NCBI GenBank assembly: GCA_947258905.1
Contig: CAMYKF010000596.1
Location: 1 to 10,912 of the forward strand
DNA: 10,912 nucleotides
Direction of reading: 5' to 3'
Source: an uncultured Pirellulaceae bacterium
GTDB lineage: Bacteria > Planctomycetota > Planctomycetia > Pirellulales > Pirellulaceae
Below the pieces are notes generated by a model. The model ran no database searches. It was not told the DNA's origin and saw nothing but the letters and a program-made list of their open reading frames with translations. This document shows, one piece after another, positions 8,421-10,912 of the stretch. The translations under genes were made by a program, and so were the position numbers. Numbering within the stretch: position 1 is the stretch's first letter; every line of letters starts with the position of its first letter.

Positions 8421-9952
8421 GGCTGGCCGCCTCCGGCGGAATGCGTCGGTTGATCCAGCTGGCCACCGGTAGCCAGTGTCATAACGGCTTCTTCGCTGAA
8501 TTGCTCGCTGGCCAGTTCGCCGCTGATCGTTCCTTCGTGCATCACAATGATGCGGTCGGACATGCCCAACACCTCTTCCATATCGCTGGACACGAACAGG
8601 ATGGCGACACCGGCCCGGGAGAGATCATCCATCAATTTGTAGATTTCCTGCCGGGCACCTACGTCGACGCCGCGAGTCGGTTCGTCCATTAACAGGATAG
8701 CGGGTTCCCGCGCCAGCCACTTGGCAATGACCACCTTCTGCTGATTGCCACCGGAAAGAAACTTGACAGGCTGTTCGATGTGGGGAGTACGTGTTCCCAG
8801 ACGACGGGTCATTTCGGTCGCCAGTTCGTACTCGCGCCCGCGGTCGACAAATCCCAGTTGGGCCAACGTCGACAGCGTGGACAGTGACGTGTTTTCGCGG
8901 ACCGACATCGGCAAGAGGACGCCTTGCTGCTTGCGGTCCTCCGGCACCAGCCCGATACCAAGTTGCATGGCGGTCTGGCTGTCAGGAATCTCGGCCTGCT
9001 GTCCGCCAATCACGATCGATCCCTCTGTCGCCGGCGTGATGCCAAACAAGGTCATTAGCAATTCCGTACGGCCGGCACCGACCAATCCGGCGATGCCCAC
9101 GATTTCGCCGGCCTGCACACGAAAACTTACCTCATGGTGCGGGTTGGCGAACGTTCGTAACCGACGCACTTCAATGGCCGCGTCGTCTCGAGCGCAATCC
9201 GTGCGGGAATAGTAACTGTCAATCTCCCGCCCCACCATGCGTTCGACCATCGCCTGATGATTAATCTCGTGGCGTGGCAATTGACCGGCGTTGCGGCCGT
9301 CACGCAGCACTTCCACGCGGTCGGCAATCAATTCCACTTCGCCCAGCCGGTGTGAAATATAGATGACGCTGACGCCACGGGATTTCAGCTGCCGAATGAT
9401 GTCAAACAGCTTGTTGGCTTCGCGCTGCGAGAGACTGCTCGTCGGCTCGTCCATAATAACGATCCGGGCTTCGGTGGAAATGGCCTTGGCGATCTCCACC
9501 ATTTGTTGCTGGCCGATCGTCAAATGCCCCACCAGCTCATCCGGTGACAGGTCGAGTCCTACTTGCTGGAGAATGGTCTCGGACTGGACGCGAATTCGCT
9601 GGCGGTCGATCATACCGCCCCGAGTCGGTTCGCGACCGAGGAAGATGTTGGCGCCGACATCGAGGTTTTGGCAGAGGTTCAATTCCTGGTGGATCAGGGC
9701 GATGCCGTTGGCCCGGGCCGCTTGCACGGAGTCAATGGTTTGCGGGACGCCATCGACCAGAATCTCGCCGTCGTCCGGCAGCTGGTTGCCCGCGAGGATC
9801 TTCATCAGCGTGCTCTTGCCGGCGCCATTTTCGCCGATCACAGCGAGTATTTCGCTTTGTCCCAGTTCCAGACTGACGCGGTCCAGTGCCACCACGCCGG
9901 GAAAGCGTTTGGAGATCTCCTTGACGTGCAGGATGGGCTGGTCGTTGTTCAT
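8417..9952 (-). CDS. RbsA-type sugar ABC transporter ATP-binding protein (tandem NBDs)
   Basis: 511 residues, close to E. coli RbsA. Two fused nucleotide-binding domains power sugar import at the inner membrane. NBD1: Walker A GENGAGKST (40-48), Q-loop HQE (88-90), signature LTIGQQQMVEIAKA (144-157), Walker B IVIMDEP (164-170), H-loop His201. NBD2: degenerate Walker A GLVGAGRTEL (289-298, Arg in place of Lys), signature LSGGNQQK (399-406), MDEPTRGVD (422-430), and Ser-Ser-Asp instead of the switch His. This asymmetry, with a good NBD1 Walker A and a degenerate NBD2, is normal for CUT2 ATPases. The ATG at 9952 was chosen over an upstream in-frame start because the extra 37 residues would be translated from the REP-like palindrome and have no family counterpart. 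Its stop overlaps the permease start by 4 nt. The ligand (ribose, xylose, inositol or other) cannot be deduced. Confidence 0.95.
   Translation of the reverse strand: MNNDQPILHVKEISKRFPGVVALDRVSLELGQSEILAVIGENGAGKSTLMKILAGNQLPDDGEILVDGVPQTIDSVQAARANGIALIHQELNLCQNLDVGANIFLGREPTRGGMIDRQRIRVQSETILQQVGLDLSPDELVGHLTIGQQQMVEIAKAISTEARIVIMDEPTSSLSQREANKLFDIIRQLKSRGVSVIYISHRLGEVELIADRVEVLRDGRNAGQLPRHEINHQAMVERMVGREIDSYYSRTDCARDDAAIEVRRLRTFANPHHEVSFRVQAGEIVGIAGLVGAGRTELLMTLFGITPATEGSIVIGGQQAEIPDSQTAMQLGIGLVPEDRKQQGVLLPMSVRENTSLSTLSTLAQLGFVDRGREYELATEMTRRLGTRTPHIEQPVKFLSGGNQQKVVIAKWLAREPAILLMDEPTRGVDVGARQEIYKLMDDLSRAGVAILFVSSDMEEVLGMSDRIIVMHEGTISGELASEQFSEEAVMTLATGGQLDQPTHSAGGGQP
8430..8434 (-). promoter_or_regulatory. 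Shine-Dalgarno GGAGG for the permease
   Basis: On the minus strand GGAGG lies 9 nt before the permease ATG, inside the last codons of the ATPase gene. It is the clearest ribosome binding site in the window. It supports the start at 8420 and, with the ATGA overlap, both re-initiation and fresh initiation on the permease. Confidence 0.7.
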
Positions 9953-9973
9953 TCGAATACGGTTTCCATCAAG

Positions 9974-10006
9974 CCTTCTCCCTCGGGGAGAAGGTGGCCG
10001 AAGGCC
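9974..10006. repeat. REP-like double palindrome
   Basis: A perfect 9-bp hairpin, CCTTCTCCC (9974-9982), loop tcg, GGGAGAAGG (9986-9994), is followed after one base by a second small hairpin GGCC-gaa-GGCC (9996-10006), then ggatgagggtgacc. From memory, this arrangement (gggagaagg, a gaa/ttc-loop GGCC or GCCC hairpin, then ggatgaggg) is a common dispersed intergenic palindrome in many bacteria, including planctomycetes. Only one copy is seen here. It sits between two operon genes, where such elements often stabilise mRNA ends or host repeat-associated transposases. Confidence 0.7.
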
Positions 10007-10065
10007 GGATGAGGGTGACCGGGGTGAGGCTGGAGTCGTACGATGTGCCGGGCCAGCCGACACAT

Positions 10066-10095
10066 AAAAAAAGCCGAATCAAAAAACGATTCGGC
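10066..10095 (-). terminator. Strong intrinsic terminator after the binding-protein gene
   Basis: Read on the minus strand: the stem GCCGAATC/GATTCGGC (8 perfect base pairs, 10088-10095 and 10073-10080) with a 7-nt T-rich loop is followed by seven T (10072 down to 10066). It begins 21 nt after the binding-protein stop. Its position inside the importer cluster suggests most transcripts end here, giving more binding protein than ATPase and permease. Confidence 0.92.
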
Positions 10096-10116
10096 GTCGG
10101 CGGGTCATCTGCTATT

Positions 10117-10912
10117 TTAGTTGGCTTCCCCGGCAATCATAGCCGCCAGCTCCTGCTGAAAATCTTCCACATTGTCCTGCTCGATCATGCGGGCCGGGAT
10201 GTCAATGAAGTCAGCCTGCAGATCGGATTTGTCGCCTCGCACCAGCCGCTGCAGCACCTCAACCGATTTGTATCCGTACATGTGGGGGTTTTGCACGACG
10301 GTGCCAACGCAGTTTCCGGTTTTGATTTCTTCCAGAGTGCGTTCGTTTTCGTCAAAACCCACTACCTTGATCTGTCCCATTCTACCGGCGCTCTCCAGGG
10401 CATCAAAAATGAAGGGCGGATTGTACTCGAACAGGCCTACCATGCAGTCGATTTGTTCGTACTTGGCCAGTGCCTGTTCGGGCAATTCCTTTTTGCGAGT
10501 ATCGTTGAAGTCGTCGACCCGCGTGGCGAGGAAGGTCCAGGTGCCGTCGGTAATTTCGGCGCCCGGCTGGTCGTAGCGGGTGGGGTCGTGGCTGCGGCCG
10601 AGCACCTCATCGATCAGGCCCTGGCGTCGCAGCTTGGCGTTGTGTTGTTCCAGCGACCCGATAAAGATCACGATGTTGCCGCCATCGGGGATCGCTTTTT
10701 TGACGAGTTGTCCGGCCATGCGACCGGCATCGTAATTGGACATGCCGATATAGATCAGGCGATTGGTATCCGGCGCATCGGAATCGTGGGTGATGAAGTG
10801 GCAGTGATCGCCGAATTCGTTGAGGATTTCGGTCTGGTTGGCGGGTTGGTCGGGTCTGACTGCGATGCCCTCGGTGCCCTTGCTGATCACTTGTTCCTGC
10901 ATGCTTTTCTGG
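10117..10912 (-). CDS. RbsB-type periplasmic sugar-binding protein, 5'-truncated
   Basis: The right edge cuts the gene: the ATG at 10902 is internal, since codons upstream stay open (QKS) and the following QEQVISKGTEGIAVRPDQP matches the middle of lobe 1 in Peripla_BP_4/RbsB-like proteins, which normally has about 80-90 residues before it plus a signal peptide. Visible family features are the hinge and domain-swap region FITHDSDAP (residues 37-45 counted from that ATG), IGMSNYDAGRMAGQLV, GGNIVIFIGSLEQHNA, the VGLFEYNPP effector-type segment, KVVGFDENERTLEEI and VVQNPHMYGYKSVEVL near the C-terminus. It captures a sugar or related ligand in the periplasm for the adjacent permease and ATPase. 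Asp42 and Asp44 and the late FDEN and QNP segments are at typical ligand positions. The ligand is unknown. It ends at a strong terminator. Confidence 0.92.
   Translation of the reverse strand, partial: QKSMQEQVISKGTEGIAVRPDQPANQTEILNEFGDHCHFITHDSDAPDTNRLIYIGMSNYDAGRMAGQLVKKAIPDGGNIVIFIGSLEQHNAKLRRQGLIDEVLGRSHDPTRYDQPGAEITDGTWTFLATRVDDFNDTRKKELPEQALAKYEQIDCMVGLFEYNPPFIFDALESAGRMGQIKVVGFDENERTLEEIKTGNCVGTVVQNPHMYGYKSVEVLQRLVRGDKSDLQADFIDIPARMIEQDNVEDFQQELAAMIAGEAN

Larger units (their letters stand above)
9953..10116. other. Gap between binding-protein and ATPase genes (terminator plus REP-like element)
   Basis: 164 nt that contain the binding-protein terminator (10066-10095), a stretch with no recognised signal (about 10011-10065) and a double palindrome (9974-10006). 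No strong promoter is evident on the minus strand for the ATPase gene, and only a weak GGA lies about 12 nt before its ATG. ATPase-permease expression may therefore rely on read-through or on a promoter I cannot recognise. Confidence 0.6.

Noticed and set aside
9953..10063. In-frame 37-residue N-terminal extension of the ATPase
   Set aside because: It is translated from the REP-like palindrome, is Pro/Arg/Ser-rich and has no counterpart in RbsA. The protein starting at 9952 begins as the family does.

Overview
The window looks like a chromosomal segment from a GC-rich Gram-negative bacterium, most likely a planctomycete of the Pirellulales type. This is inferred from three things: a secreted-type sialate O-acetylesterase, an S1-repeat protein with a long acidic low-complexity N-terminus, and mostly weak or absent Shine-Dalgarno sequences. 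No rRNA, tRNA, CRISPR array, integrase or transposase was seen, so taxonomy rests on gene style alone.

Left half (1-5561, all on +): the 3' part of a sialate O-acetylesterase/SGNH esterase gene, cut by the left edge. Then comes a four-S1-domain RNA-binding protein (1425-3068), followed after 2 nt by a class 2 dihydroorotate dehydrogenase (pyrD, 3071-4174), almost certainly in one operon. A 349-nt gap with no gene follows, containing a small terminator-like hairpin. The last + gene is a membrane fatty-acid desaturase of the delta-9 type with all its histidine boxes (4524-5561).

Right half (5578-10912, all on -, read right to left): a ribose-type (CUT2) sugar ABC importer. The substrate-binding protein gene is cut by the right edge and ends at a strong intrinsic terminator (10066-10095). 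A 164-nt gap follows that carries the terminator and a REP-like double palindrome. Next are a two-domain RbsA-type ATPase (8417-9952) and a permease (6522-8420) that share an ATGA stop/start overlap. An 86-nt gap separates these from a class I SAM-dependent methyltransferase (5578-6435), whose end lies 16 nt from the desaturase end in a convergent arrangement.

The ABC genes form a complete uptake system: binding protein captures the ligand, the dimeric permease forms the channel, and the tandem-NBD ATPase drives it. The substrate cannot be read from the sequence. Nearby esterase activity on acylated glycans fits a carbohydrate-scavenging lifestyle but does not prove a link. The most unusual item is the permease. 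At 632 residues it is about twice the usual RbsC length, because two blocks of extra membrane segments are inserted into an otherwise well-conserved RbsC core. The extra hairpins resemble one another. I did not find convincing evidence of a wholly new multi-gene system; most of the window is ordinary metabolic and transport content.
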